The position numbers and the translations under genes were made by a program. 64,000 nt of DNA from Paraperibacillus marinus (lineage in GTDB: Bacteria > Bacillota > Bacilli > Bacillales > DSM-1321): the NCBI RefSeq assembly GCF_046237605.1, contig NZ_CP143542.1, positions 4,092,001-4,156,000 on the forward strand, read 5' to 3'. Of this stretch, positions 41,145 to 49,437 are shown piece by piece. A model generated the notes under the pieces. The model did not search any database. It was not told the DNA's origin and saw only the letters and a program-made list of their open reading frames with translations. Within the stretch, counting starts at the first letter, position 1. The number at the start of each line of letters is the position of its first letter.

Positions 41145-41190
41145 AAAAAAAGAGCCTTTATAGGACTTTCCCCATAAATGCTCTTTTTCA
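41145..41190 (-). terminator. Terminator of the C39 peptidase gene
   Basis: AAAGAGCATTTAT pairs imperfectly with ATAAAGGCTCTTT, followed by a T-run on the minus strand. The sequence between it and 41057 should contain the promoter of the riboswitch-sinI unit. Confidence 0.75.
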
Positions 41191-41191
41191 T

Positions 41192-42313
41192 TTATTTTAC
41201 TGCCAGAGCGCGTTTGCCCATGGCATTGTAGATGCTTGAAAACTTGGATTTAGACATTTTGACGTTCTTTTGGCGTGATTCGCTGTCATTGAAGTACACA
41301 TAATTGGAATCAAAGCCGGTGACTACGATGCAGTGCAGCGGACGGGCTGCGTTGATGATTTTGCCTTTTGGCGTTTTCCAGGTACGCTTTGTCGGCATTT
41401 CATGGCTGATCGTGAACCAGGCCAGGACCGGACGGCCAAGCGCCACCTGCTTTTCAATTTCCGAGTAGGATTTTCCTGTCAGATTGATGCCTCCTGAGCG
41501 GTATTGATCAAGCACGCGCTTAAGCGGGCCAGGGTTGATCGTATAGCCATTGCCAAACGGCGAGCCGACGAAGCCTACATCCGGGTCGCCCCAGATGCGG
41601 ATGCTGCCATCTGCGTTTCGTACGAGTTTGGTAGAATCATAGGGCATTTTTTTTGCAATGGTGGTCTTGCCGACCTTCACGCCGTAATAATTAAGGGCCA
41701 TGGTCAGCGCTGTCGCCTCACAGCCGCTTGGAAGCTCCGGACGCTGGTAAACCAGCGGCACATTCAGCCGTTTAGACGCTGTTACAGAACCGGTAGTCAC
41801 ATACTGACCGCTCACATAGCCTGTCTTCCCGTTAAAGGATATGCGGTACCAGCCGTTCGTTTCCTTGCGGATGACCTTCAGGACGGTTCCGTTTGTGAGG
41901 GAGCCGAGCGTTGCATACTTTGTCCCCGGACCAGATCTGACGTTAAGTGTGGTTCCCACCTTGACGCGGTACGTGACGCTTGTTGTGCCTATTTTCACAT
42001 ACTGTCCGCTTACATAGCCGGTTTTTCCTTTATAGGAAATCTTGTACCAGCCGCTGCTTAGCTTTGTGACTACACTGATTGAAGCACCACGCGGCAGGCT
42101 TCCGATTTTTGCATATTTTGTCCCGGGACCGCTTCTTACATTCAAGCTGGAAGCATTGACTGTATAAGTTGTGGCCGCCTGCACTTCTGCCGGCTTGTCC
42201 GATATGATGCCGCTGTAGGGGCTAAAGATTCCGGTTGCAAGGATGGATGATACGACTACGGTCTTGGCCGCTTTTTTTAAAAGTGATGTAGATTTCACGT
42301 TTGAGAGTTTCAT
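41192..42313 (-). CDS. Secreted C39-like peptidase with two SH3 domains
   Basis: This 373-aa protein starts MKLSNVKSTSLLKKAAK, with GGAGG nine bases upstream and a signal peptide cleaved near VQAA. Two bacterial SH3 domains (about 48-110 and 115-178) carry SLNVRSGPGTKYAKIGS and TLNVRSGPGTKYATLGS. The C-terminal domain (about 185-370) is of the papain-like C39-2 type: catalytic Cys in LPSGCEATAL, His in ARPLHCIVVTG, Asp/Asn in YVYFNDSE. The SH3 pair points to binding of peptidoglycan. Substrate unknown. It follows the 267-aa exported protein by 31 bp and is probably cotranscribed with it. Confidence 0.9.
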   Translation of the reverse strand: MKLSNVKSTSLLKKAAKTVVVSSILATGIFSPYSGIISDKPAEVQAATTYTVNASSLNVRSGPGTKYAKIGSLPRGASISVVTKLSSGWYKISYKGKTGYVSGQYVKIGTTSVTYRVKVGTTLNVRSGPGTKYATLGSLTNGTVLKVIRKETNGWYRISFNGKTGYVSGQYVTTGSVTASKRLNVPLVYQRPELPSGCEATALTMALNYYGVKVGKTTIAKKMPYDSTKLVRNADGSIRIWGDPDVGFVGSPFGNGYTINPGPLKRVLDQYRSGGINLTGKSYSEIEKQVALGRPVLAWFTISHEMPTKRTWKTPKGKIINAARPLHCIVVTGFDSNYVYFNDSESRQKNVKMSKSKFSSIYNAMGKRALAVK

Positions 42314-42344
42314 AGATTGTCGCCTCCGCTATGTAGTTAGTATT

Positions 42345-43148
42345 TTAGATCTTGACTCTGGTTCCGGCGAGCGGGCTTCGGCTGCCTTCTTCATCTATGT
42401 AATACACCGCAATATATGCTCCCGGCTCAAGCATGCCGGCATATACTTTATACTGCCTGGATGCGCCAAGCTTGATCTGTTTTTTCACTCCGGTGTCGGT
42501 CGTGACATATACCATGCTGTTGCTTGGGGCGGTTCCCCTTATGTATGGATCATGAGCGGATGCCGGGAATATAATCGGCGGCCGGGGATTTGGTGCCGGC
42601 CCGACAATGCTTGAAGTTACGCTTTTTATATGATTCTGTGTAGATGCTGCCGTTATTTCCGCGCCATCCATCAGTGCGTTTGACGGCTTAAAGATAAATT
42701 CCCCTGTGCTGCGGTTATGGCTCTGGAGCTGAAGCGGTGTGCCTCCGGCTGTTGCCGTCACCTCTCCCCTGGATGTCCCTGAAAGTGTTCTGTCTTTCGC
42801 ATTGACCGGCTGTAGAACAGGCGGCTGGTAGGTCACAGCAAGCTTTTGTTTTAACCCGCTGTCATATTGGATGTGGACATGGAGCTCGGTTCCCGGGGTG
42901 ATATCTTTTATGGTGAACGGAAAGGAAAAGGTTGAATTCTCGGCCCAGAGGCTGCTGCCGAGCATAATGGTTCCGTCATCGACTTTGATCTGGCCCTTTC
43001 CCTTGATGCTGCCCTTCAGATGGTTCGGGGCAATCTCAAGGATCGCTGTGTTCTCGTTGGTCCCGGCCCATGCCTTCTTTTCTGGGATGAAAGCTAAAAA
43101 AAGAATCACAATAAGAAGGGGCATGGCAGCCATTTTTAAGCGCTTCAT
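42345..43148 (-). CDS. Exported protein of unknown function with Ig-like region
   Basis: This 267-aa protein starts MKRLKMAAMPLLIVILFLAF, with AAGGAG seven bases upstream and a signal peptide ending near AWAG. The mature protein is beta-rich, with a C-terminal Ig-like section (DPYIRGTAPSNSMVYVTTDT, then YIDEEGSRSPLAGTRVKI). No enzyme motif is visible and I do not recognise a family. Spacing of 31 bp to the C39 peptidase gene implies one operon. Directly upstream are two tandem copies of the dispersed element, so the promoter must lie within or between repeats. Confidence 0.72.
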   Translation of the reverse strand: MKRLKMAAMPLLIVILFLAFIPEKKAWAGTNENTAILEIAPNHLKGSIKGKGQIKVDDGTIMLGSSLWAENSTFSFPFTIKDITPGTELHVHIQYDSGLKQKLAVTYQPPVLQPVNAKDRTLSGTSRGEVTATAGGTPLQLQSHNRSTGEFIFKPSNALMDGAEITAASTQNHIKSVTSSIVGPAPNPRPPIIFPASAHDPYIRGTAPSNSMVYVTTDTGVKKQIKLGASRQYKVYAGMLEPGAYIAVYYIDEEGSRSPLAGTRVKI

Positions 43149-43160
43149 TATTTCTCTCCT

Positions 43161-43338
43161 TTGGAAAAGGGGCGGAGCTGCATGGATTAAAAGGCTTCCT
43201 GCAGACGGATGCGCACATCATGCATTTTCCTGGCATTCTTAGTGAGTCTTGTTCCGCTCCACCGCCTTATTGTGTTTGTTCCTGCTCTTCTCTGTGTTCT
43301 TTTCCATGCATGGATTGTGAGAGAAAACTCATGTTGAT
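43161..43338 (+). repeat. Dispersed ~170-bp element, copy 4
   Basis: A full-length copy from TGGAAAAGGGGCGGAGCTG through GTTCCGCTCCACCGCC and TTGTGTTTGTTCCTGC to GAGAAAACTCATGTTGAT. It is the best reference copy. Confidence 0.82.
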
Positions 43339-43342
43339 TTTG

Positions 43343-43505
43343 TGTGAAAAAGGGGCGGAGCTGCAGAATTGAAAGAGGGTTTGAACATCATTTATCTTCC
43401 GGTATTCCTATTGTGCCCAGCTCCGTATCCATCGCTGTATTATGTTTATTCCTGCACTTGGCCAGGTCCTATTCATGCATGGATTGCGAATTGAAAACTC
43501 ATGGT
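43343..43505 (+). repeat. Dispersed ~170-bp element, copy 5
   Basis: It follows copy 4 in tandem. It has AAAGGGGCGGAGCTGC, CATTTATCTTCCGGTATTCC, a degenerate CAGCTCCGTATCCATCGC where others have CTCCGCTCCACCGCC, TTATGTTTATTCCTGC and GAAAACTCATGG. The rest to 43679 is AT-rich promoter sequence. Confidence 0.75.
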
Positions 43506-43679
43506 TGTAATCCTGGTCAGTTTATATTCTATCCAAGATAGCCGCGGTCTTCATCTTTTCGACAAATTTCATCCTTTTTCCCTAGCTTCTCACGGGTATA
43601 TTTTTCCTATGGAATCCGCATAAAATTTCCAAATTTACAAACGGTAAGGATATCTCTTTATGAAAAAGGATGAGTGCGA

Positions 43680-45311
43680 ATGAAGCGGATGATCATGTTA
43701 CCCATGACTATTGCCTTATTTTTCGGCGGGTTTTTTAGTCAAAAAGAAGCAGACGCAGCTCCAGTCAAAAAGCCGAAGAATTTCATCATGATGGTGATGG
43801 ATGGCACGAATTCGGATGCGGTGACACTGGCGCGCTGGTATAAGGGGCGGCGGCTTGCCCTTGATGAGATCCTCTCCGGCGGCGTCCGGACCTACAGCTA
43901 CCGCTCGGCCATCACGGACTCAGCGGCAGCGGGGACGGCGCTTGCCACGGGCAGGAAGACGATCGTGGATGCAATCGGAATGGCCCCGAAAAATGTATCG
44001 GGACAGCTGGCGCCAGGAACGAATGGCGGCCGGTTCGCCCCCCGGCAGGAGCTCCTGGAGAAAGATGTGACAGACGGCCTGGTTCCGGCTGCGTCCATTC
44101 TGGAGGCGGCAAAGAAAGCCGGCAAGGCGGCAGGGATCGTGTCAACCTCACCTGTCCAGCATGCGACCCCGGCTGCGTTTTCCGCCCATGTGGAGCACCG
44201 GGCAGATTTTGAAGACATCGCGGAACAGCAGGTGTATCAGGGAATCGACGTGGTGCTCGGCGGCGGGATGACATTCCTGCTTCCGGAGAACCGGCGTGAT
44301 AAAGAAGATTTGGTGAAAACCATCTTCCAGAGCGGGTATGCCTACTCCGATAATAAAGCCATGATGAATCAGGCTACACCGGGGAAACTCTGGGGCTCGT
44401 TCGCTCCATGGGCAATCGCCAATGAGCTGGACCGCAAACAGTTCTTCCCGCAGCAGCCGAGCCTGGCTGACATGACGAAAAAGGCGCTCGGCTCGCTCAG
44501 CCGTGATAAGGATGGCTTCTTTCTCTTTGTGGAGGGCAGCAAGGTCGACTGGGCCGCCCATCAAAATGATCCGGCCGGCATGGTGAGTGAGATTCTGAGC
44601 TTTGATGCAGCTGTTAAGGAAGCCCTGAATTTTGCGAAGAAGGATGGCAATACCCTGGTGGTAGCAGTGACGGATCATGGAAACAGCGGGCTGACGATTG
44701 GGAACGGAAAAACGGATAAATCCTATGCAGTGAGCTCCCCTTCCACCTTCATCAAACCGTTGAAGAAAGCGAAGATGACACTTGAGGGTGCGATGTGGCT
44801 TCTGAAGAAGGACCGGTCGAACCTGCGTGAAGCGGCGGAAAAGTATGGGCTTGCCCCACTGTCTAAGGATGAGTGGAGAAGGCTGCGGAAGGCTGGCGGC
44901 GATGCCGCGCTCGAGAGGGAGATGGCCCGGATGCTTGCGAAACGCGCGAACCTTGGCTTCACGACTCATGGCCATACAGGCGAGGATGTGTTCCTGTATT
45001 CCTACGGCCCCGGACGGCCGTCAGGGCTGATCAACAATATTGATATCCCAAGGCTCGTGTCAGGCTACTGGGGCGTCGACCTCGATGCACTCAGCAGGGT
45101 TAAATACAAAGACGCCGAAGCCATGTACCTCGCGGCAGGCTACAAAGTGGGCATCGACGAAAGCAATGAGGCAAACCCCGTCCTCACAGCCAAAAAAGGC
45201 CAGGTCACACTCACCTACCCTGCCAACAAAAACTACCACTACCAAAACGGCAGGCTTACCAAACAAACCAGCCCCACCATCTACACCCGGGGCAGATTCT
45301 ACGTGCAATGA
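43680..45311 (+). CDS. Secreted alkaline phosphatase
   Basis: This 543-aa protein starts at ATG 43680 (AAGGA about ten bases upstream; GTG 43674 is an alternative) and has a signal peptide ending near ADAAP. Alkaline phosphatase motifs are intact: FIMMVMDGTN (metal-binding Asp), the nucleophile in ITDSAAAGTALATG (Ser near residue 82), FFLFVEGSKVDWAAHQND, VVAVTDHGN, and TTHGHTGEDVFLYSYGP. It is about 80 residues longer than typical PhoA/PhoB, with the extra sequence before and after the last metal motif. It releases phosphate from organic esters outside the cell. It ends next to two REP-like palindromes. Confidence 0.92.
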   Translation: MKRMIMLPMTIALFFGGFFSQKEADAAPVKKPKNFIMMVMDGTNSDAVTLARWYKGRRLALDEILSGGVRTYSYRSAITDSAAAGTALATGRKTIVDAIGMAPKNVSGQLAPGTNGGRFAPRQELLEKDVTDGLVPAASILEAAKKAGKAAGIVSTSPVQHATPAAFSAHVEHRADFEDIAEQQVYQGIDVVLGGGMTFLLPENRRDKEDLVKTIFQSGYAYSDNKAMMNQATPGKLWGSFAPWAIANELDRKQFFPQQPSLADMTKKALGSLSRDKDGFFLFVEGSKVDWAAHQNDPAGMVSEILSFDAAVKEALNFAKKDGNTLVVAVTDHGNSGLTIGNGKTDKSYAVSSPSTFIKPLKKAKMTLEGAMWLLKKDRSNLREAAEKYGLAPLSKDEWRRLRKAGGDAALEREMARMLAKRANLGFTTHGHTGEDVFLYSYGPGRPSGLINNIDIPRLVSGYWGVDLDALSRVKYKDAEAMYLAAGYKVGIDESNEANPVLTAKKGQVTLTYPANKNYHYQNGRLTKQTSPTIYTRGRFYVQ

Positions 45312-45315
45312 TGCT

Positions 45316-45343
45316 GGGAAATGGGGGACTGTCCCCCATTTCC
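45316..45343. repeat. REP-like palindrome, site c
   Basis: GGAAATGGGGGAC-TGTCCCCCATTTCC is an almost perfect palindrome immediately after the phosphatase stop codon. Sites d (45394-45421, GGAAAATAGGGACTG type) and e (45429-45449) follow. Confidence 0.8.
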
Positions 45344-45393
45344 GCAGACACCCACCCGTTCTCTCACAAGGGATTGCGGGTTTTTTCATGTTT

Positions 45394-45449
45394 GGAAAAT
45401 AGGGACTGTCCCCTATTTTCCGCGTGCTGGGGCCAGGCCCCATTTCCCA
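45394..45449. repeat. REP-like palindromes, sites d and e
   Basis: Site d is GGAAAATAGGGA-CTG-TCCCCTATTTTCC; site e is GGGGCCAGGCCCCATTTCCC. Between c and d, ACCCG/CGGGT with TTTTTT (45350-45391) could end phosphatase transcription. A separate hairpin at 45461-45493 (CCCGCAGGC/GCCTGCGGG) has T-runs on the minus strand, but no leftward gene ends there. Confidence 0.7.
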
Positions 45450-45812
45450 CCCAGCACACAAAAAATCCCGCAGGCACTGGGCCTGCGGGCAAGTGGATGC
45501 GCTTAGGGGCGCACCCAGGTGTCGAGTACTAAAACTAAGGGTCAAGAAAACAAGAATGTTGAATGGTTCGTTCGTGCTGGCTCTGTTATTTCTTCTTTTA
45601 AGGTCCTGCTTCCCATTGAAGCTGGATTATATTAACATGGAAGAAAGAGTAAAATTTCACCTTTCTCCCCTGTTAGGAAGAAATAATAAGCCAATATAGA
45701 TATTTAATCATATTTTAATATTCTGTCAAAATGGCCTTAAAGCTCATTTTTTATAGTTAAACCCTGTTTAGAAGTGATTTATTAATAGTTTCTTTCCTAT
45801 TAGCCACTATTG

Positions 45813-45818
45813 TATAAT
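45813..45818 (+). promoter_or_regulatory. Probable -10 box of the TPR regulator gene
   Basis: A perfect TATAAT lies 27 bp before the start codon's ribosome-binding region. The hexamer 17 bp upstream, TTCTTT, is a poor -35, so the promoter may need an activator. Confidence 0.4.
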
Positions 45819-45845
45819 TATATGAATATTAAGGAGGAGGAATGA

Positions 45846-46736
45846 ATGGACTTTTCCTTAATCGGACAAGGAATCCGGGATGCCCGGATGCATCTCGGCT
45901 TATCACAAAAAGAATTGTGCAAGGATATCTGCAGCCAGGCACAGATCAGCAAAATCGAAAAAGGCGAGGTCTATCCTTCAGCCATCACCCTTTACCTGCT
46001 ATCGAAAAGGCTGGGGCTCGACCTTACTTATTTTTTTGAAGCAGGAGTGAACGAGCGCCAGGATTATGTGGAGGAAGTCCGGAAACTGCTCCGGACCGCC
46101 CGCCGTGATCAGAATTATACAGAAGTGCGGGAGATTGTTCTGGCGGAGCTCGATAATCCGATCTTCACGTCAAGCAAGGAAAATATGCAGCTGCTGCTCT
46201 GGCATAAGGGCATTTATGAATTTCATGTGGAGGACCAGGCGGACCAGGCCATCCAGTCCCTGGAGGAAGCCCTTGCCCTGACCCACAGCCATGATAATGT
46301 CTGGACAGAAACAGAGCTTTCCATCATCATTGCGATCGGCATCATTTACAAGCATTCCAAACAGATTGCGAAAGCACTCGAAGTATTCGAAAGAACAGAG
46401 AGCTATGTGAAAAATCGGCTGAATATCGAGAATTATACACTGATACCAAAGCTGCAGTATAATTATTCCAACGCTCTGTCCATTGCCGGACGATACCAGG
46501 AAGCCGCCGTGCGCTGTGAGGAGGCTGTAAACTGGCTGATCGAGAGGGACTGCATGTATCTTCTCGGCGAGTTTCTCTATAATATTGGCTACAATTATGA
46601 CATGCTGGGATATCAGGAAAAGGCGCTCACCTTCTATCAGAAAGCCGTCTTTATGTTTGAAATCCAGAAGGACACCAAGCATGTCCCATACATACAGGGT
46701 AAAATCAATAAGCTGAAAGAAATTCGATCAACCTAG
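45846..46736 (+). CDS. HTH-TPR transcriptional regulator (RRNPP/PlcR-like)
   Basis: This 296-aa protein starts MDFSLIGQGIRDARMHLGLS after AAGGAGGAGG. The N-terminal 65 residues are an HTH-XRE domain (GLSQKELCKDICSQAQISKI). The remaining 230 residues are TPR-like helices (LEVFERTESY; YNYSNALSIAGRYQEAA; YNIGYNYDMLGYQEKALTFY). Architecture and length match RRNPP quorum regulators such as PlcR, which bind small peptides. No precursor peptide gene is seen immediately downstream; the Yip1-like gene starts 31 bp later. It may control the two genes behind it and respond to an unlinked peptide, which is inference. Confidence 0.83.
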   Translation: MDFSLIGQGIRDARMHLGLSQKELCKDICSQAQISKIEKGEVYPSAITLYLLSKRLGLDLTYFFEAGVNERQDYVEEVRKLLRTARRDQNYTEVREIVLAELDNPIFTSSKENMQLLLWHKGIYEFHVEDQADQAIQSLEEALALTHSHDNVWTETELSIIIAIGIIYKHSKQIAKALEVFERTESYVKNRLNIENYTLIPKLQYNYSNALSIAGRYQEAAVRCEEAVNWLIERDCMYLLGEFLYNIGYNYDMLGYQEKALTFYQKAVFMFEIQKDTKHVPYIQGKINKLKEIRST

Positions 46737-46767
46737 GCACCGCGCCTACAACGGAGGCTTTTATATA

Positions 46768-47430
46768 ATGATTTTTCGTGTCAGAATTCTAAAAGGGATC
46801 CGATTCCCGAAAACGTCCGCCTGGGGGCTCCGTGAGTCGGAAGCCATAACGGGCCTATGGAGCCGGGTTGCCACTGTCATTCTCGCCAGCACCTTATTAT
46901 TTGGAATCGGAGGCCTGTTCGGAGCTGGTTCCGAATCGCTTTCGGGACGGATCGCGTCCCTTTCAGAAGCAGAATTCGAGGCGGCCAAGCTGTTCTTTTT
47001 AGCCGGCCAGCTCCTGTCGGGAATCCTGTACGCCGTTATTCTCCTGTTTTTCTTCGGATTGTTTATCTATATCCTTTTTGACATCGAGTATAAAAAAGTT
47101 CTCGTCGTCCAGCTCATTGCCGTTGTGTTTGGACTCGCCGGGAAGGCTGTATCCATACTGCTCGCTGTTACAGCCGGGCTCGGGAATTCTGCCTCCCCCC
47201 TGTCACTCGGGGTGCTCGGCCATTATCTTACAGACTTTGAGCCGCTTCAGAACTTTCTCGGCCAGATTTCTTTTTTTCAGGCAGCCGTCATAGCTTTCCA
47301 GTTTTATTTCTATCAATCTCTTTCTGAGAAAAAACGGGGCTGGATTCTCTTGATACTCATCCTCTTGCACCTGCTGTTCTGGGCCATCCAGGCCGTTCTG
47401 TTATCTACCAATCTCGGAAAGTTTCTTTGA
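46768..47430 (+). CDS. Yip1-like multi-pass membrane protein
   Basis: This 220-aa protein starts MIFRVRILKGIRFPKTSAWG, with GGAGG ten bases upstream. Five membrane helices are predicted (about residues 30-50, 72-97, 103-127, 143-180, 190-215), the Yip1-family plan. In B. subtilis the Yip1-type protein YknW works with the adaptor YknX and ABC transporter YknYZ. Here the next gene encodes a YknX-like adaptor, but no ABC transporter gene follows. The pair sits in an operon with the upstream TPR regulator. Function in envelope transport is inferred from this parallel only. Confidence 0.7.
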   Translation: MIFRVRILKGIRFPKTSAWGLRESEAITGLWSRVATVILASTLLFGIGGLFGAGSESLSGRIASLSEAEFEAAKLFFLAGQLLSGILYAVILLFFFGLFIYILFDIEYKKVLVVQLIAVVFGLAGKAVSILLAVTAGLGNSASPLSLGVLGHYLTDFEPLQNFLGQISFFQAAVIAFQFYFYQSLSEKKRGWILLILILLHLLFWAIQAVLLSTNLGKFL

Positions 47431-47449
47431 TGATTAGGAGGCGCGACCG

Positions 47450-48700
47450 ATGAATAAACGACTAAGAATAGTGCTGGCGGTCCTCTCAGCTGCCTTCATT
47501 GCACTCAATATCTTTTTGATTTACAAGGAAAATAATAAAATCAAACGCACTTCTTATATGGATTCCTGGGAAAAGACCGCAAAAGGCAGCCTGCAGCAGA
47601 CTTTTTCCTCAAAAGGCGTGATCGTGCCCACGGCGGAGCAGTTTGTCCGGCATGATCCGGCATCGGGGATTTTTCAAAAGTTTCTGGTGGAGGAAGGCCA
47701 GGAAGTTCAGGCGGGCACACCGCTTTATACGTTTATCCCGGAAGATGGCGGGAGTCTCCAGGCCCGGCTTGAAGCGGAGAAAACCGAGGTTCAGGGAGCT
47801 ATCGACAGCACATCTTCCCATATTCAGAGTCTCACATCCCTTCAGTCAGCAGGCAGCAGTACCAATGTATTCACAGATCCCAAAGACACGTCTTCAAGTA
47901 CTGATGCTGCGGCTGAAAGCACGGAAGAGATGAAGCAGTTCGAGATCGAAAGGGAGCTCCTTCAGCTAGAAGCCGAGCAGGACCGCTATGAAGCACGTCT
48001 TGCCGGAATTGAGTCCCAGATATCGTCCCTGCAGGGCGGCGGTTCGGAGGTGACGGTGGAAAGCGAGCTTGACGGCATTGTCCAGAACATCCGCCAGGAC
48101 CTCAAAAACCCGGTCATGACGGTTGCCGGCGCCGCTGTCTCTGTTGAGGGGAAGCTGTCCGAGGAAAAGCGGAAGAACGTTAAGCCCGGCATGAAGGTAT
48201 CTGTCACGGATGAAAAAGGAGTAGCCCGGACCGGCGGAGAATTGACAAAGGTCTCTCCTGTCCCTGACAAGGCGCCGCATGCTAAAAAGAAAAGCAGTTA
48301 CACCTACATGGCTTCCATGAAGAACGAAAGTCCTTTCACGCTGATCGGCTCCCATGTGAAGGTTAAAATCGTCACGAAGGAAGCGGCCGGCGCCGTGATT
48401 GTGCCGAAAACTGCCGTATTGACCGAGAAAACCAAACAATTCATCTTTGTCCTTGGCAAGGATGGGCTGGTGCACAAAACAAAGGTGAAAGCCGGCTTGA
48501 TCGTCGGCGAGAAGCGCGCCGTAACTTCGGGTCTTAAGCAGGGAGACAGGATTGCAGCGGACTATAAAGAGGTTCTGGAAAACAAAGGGCCCTTCTTCAC
48601 TCCTCTGCAAACAGACAAAATCAAGGGTTCCAAAGTGAAACAAATCTTCAACGATCAAAAATGGCTTATCCCCTTCCTGACTGGCATAAAGGAAGGCTGA
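47450..48700 (+). CDS. Membrane-fusion (efflux adaptor) protein, HlyD/YknX-like
   Basis: This 416-aa protein starts MNKRLRIVLAVLSAAFIALN (GGAGG nine bases upstream) with one N-terminal membrane anchor. The layout is that of periplasmic-adaptor-type proteins: a split lipoyl/barrel-sandwich half (FQKFLVEEGQEVQAGTPLYT), a coiled coil (about 100-195, LEAEQDRYEARLAGIESQIS), and the second half (TVESELDGIVQNI). A beta-barrel region comes last (VIVPKTAVLTEK, VTSGLKQGDRIAADY). In Gram-positive bacteria such proteins assist ABC exporters of the MacB or YknYZ type. None is encoded nearby, so its partner must be elsewhere. A strong terminator follows. Confidence 0.8.
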   Translation: MNKRLRIVLAVLSAAFIALNIFLIYKENNKIKRTSYMDSWEKTAKGSLQQTFSSKGVIVPTAEQFVRHDPASGIFQKFLVEEGQEVQAGTPLYTFIPEDGGSLQARLEAEKTEVQGAIDSTSSHIQSLTSLQSAGSSTNVFTDPKDTSSSTDAAAESTEEMKQFEIERELLQLEAEQDRYEARLAGIESQISSLQGGGSEVTVESELDGIVQNIRQDLKNPVMTVAGAAVSVEGKLSEEKRKNVKPGMKVSVTDEKGVARTGGELTKVSPVPDKAPHAKKKSSYTYMASMKNESPFTLIGSHVKVKIVTKEAAGAVIVPKTAVLTEKTKQFIFVLGKDGLVHKTKVKAGLIVGEKRAVTSGLKQGDRIAADYKEVLENKGPFFTPLQTDKIKGSKVKQIFNDQKWLIPFLTGIKEG

Positions 48701-48704
48701 CGGC

Positions 48705-48745
48705 AAAAAAAATTCCTGGGCTACTGTAAGCGGTCCAGGAATTTT
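48705..48745. terminator. Bidirectional terminator after the efflux adaptor
   Basis: AAAATTCCTGG pairs with CCAGGAATTTT, with A-run before and T-rich sequence after. It could also end the leftward 44-aa gene at 48746. Confidence 0.8.
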
Positions 48746-48880
48746 CTATTTACTGCTCATCATTTTCATTTTATTAACAAATTCCTTGCGCTTCTCTGAA
48801 GGCGAAGAAACCTTAATCTCTTTTTTCAACACCGGCGCTCGTCTCGATGTACACAAACCGCTGAAAGAACTGCCTTTCAC
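48746..48880 (-). CDS. Possible 44-aa basic protein
   Basis: A GTG start (48880) has GGGGG eight bases upstream. The product begins MKGSSFSGLCTSRRAPVLKK and ends KRKEFVNKMKMMSSK; it is basic with no membrane segment. It stops directly at the bidirectional terminator, which supports real expression. I do not recognise a family. Confidence 0.4.
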   Translation of the reverse strand: MKGSSFSGLCTSRRAPVLKKEIKVSSPSEKRKEFVNKMKMMSSK

Positions 48881-49437
48881 AACTTATACCCCCTAATTTG
48901 TATCCAAAGATGTATTCGCATTCATTATGGCTGCCTGAACAGAAATGGTTGGTTTCTGCGTAAGGCACTCACTTTCCGGGCGCAGGAGCAGCGGGAGCCT
49001 CGAACCTTCCCCTCCAACCAACTTAATAACTAATATCCTTACATACCTTACATATAGTTGCTTATGTAAAAGCATTATTTACCAACCATATGCACCTCCT
49101 CATATATACCCAGATATCCACCACCCAAACCCTTTTTTATAAAAAATGAGAGCCGGACCCGGGAAATAATTGGGAAATGGGGCCTGTCCCCCATTTCCCA
49201 ACTTTTCCAGAACCGCTCCCACCTACAGTGCGCTGGCCTGCACGCTGGTTCTTCCCGGGGACTGTCCCTTATTTCCCATGCTTTTTGTATTCTTTTTCTT
49301 CCTATTCTTCCTGCAGAGACTGTCCGCTTTTTCTGCTTGCTTCCAGAACGCCTTCCGCCTTTAAGTGTTTCCTATTCGGATTTTAGGATGGGGATGAGGC
49401 GTGAAATGTTGTATAATGAGGAAATACGTTTTATTTC
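48881..49437. other. Gene-free stretch with repeat remnants
   Basis: 48960-49015 (AAGGCACTCACTTTCC, then GGGAGCCTCG) resembles fragments of common Bacillus intergenic repeats. REP-like sites f and g lie at 49161-49200 and 49257-49278. No convincing gene is seen. Confidence 0.5.
49161..49278. repeat. REP-like palindromes, sites f and g, left of the RAYT gene
   Basis: Site f is the composite GGGAAATAAT-TGGGAAATGGGG followed by CCTGTCCCCCATTTCCC. Site g is GGGGACTGTCCC followed by TTATTTCCC. Confidence 0.75.

Noticed and set aside
45540..45699. Frame giving MLNGSFVLALLFLLLRSCFP and on to a stop at 45699
   Set aside because: No ribosome-binding site near the internal ATG (about 45557) and the upstream extension runs through REP palindromes; probably non-coding.
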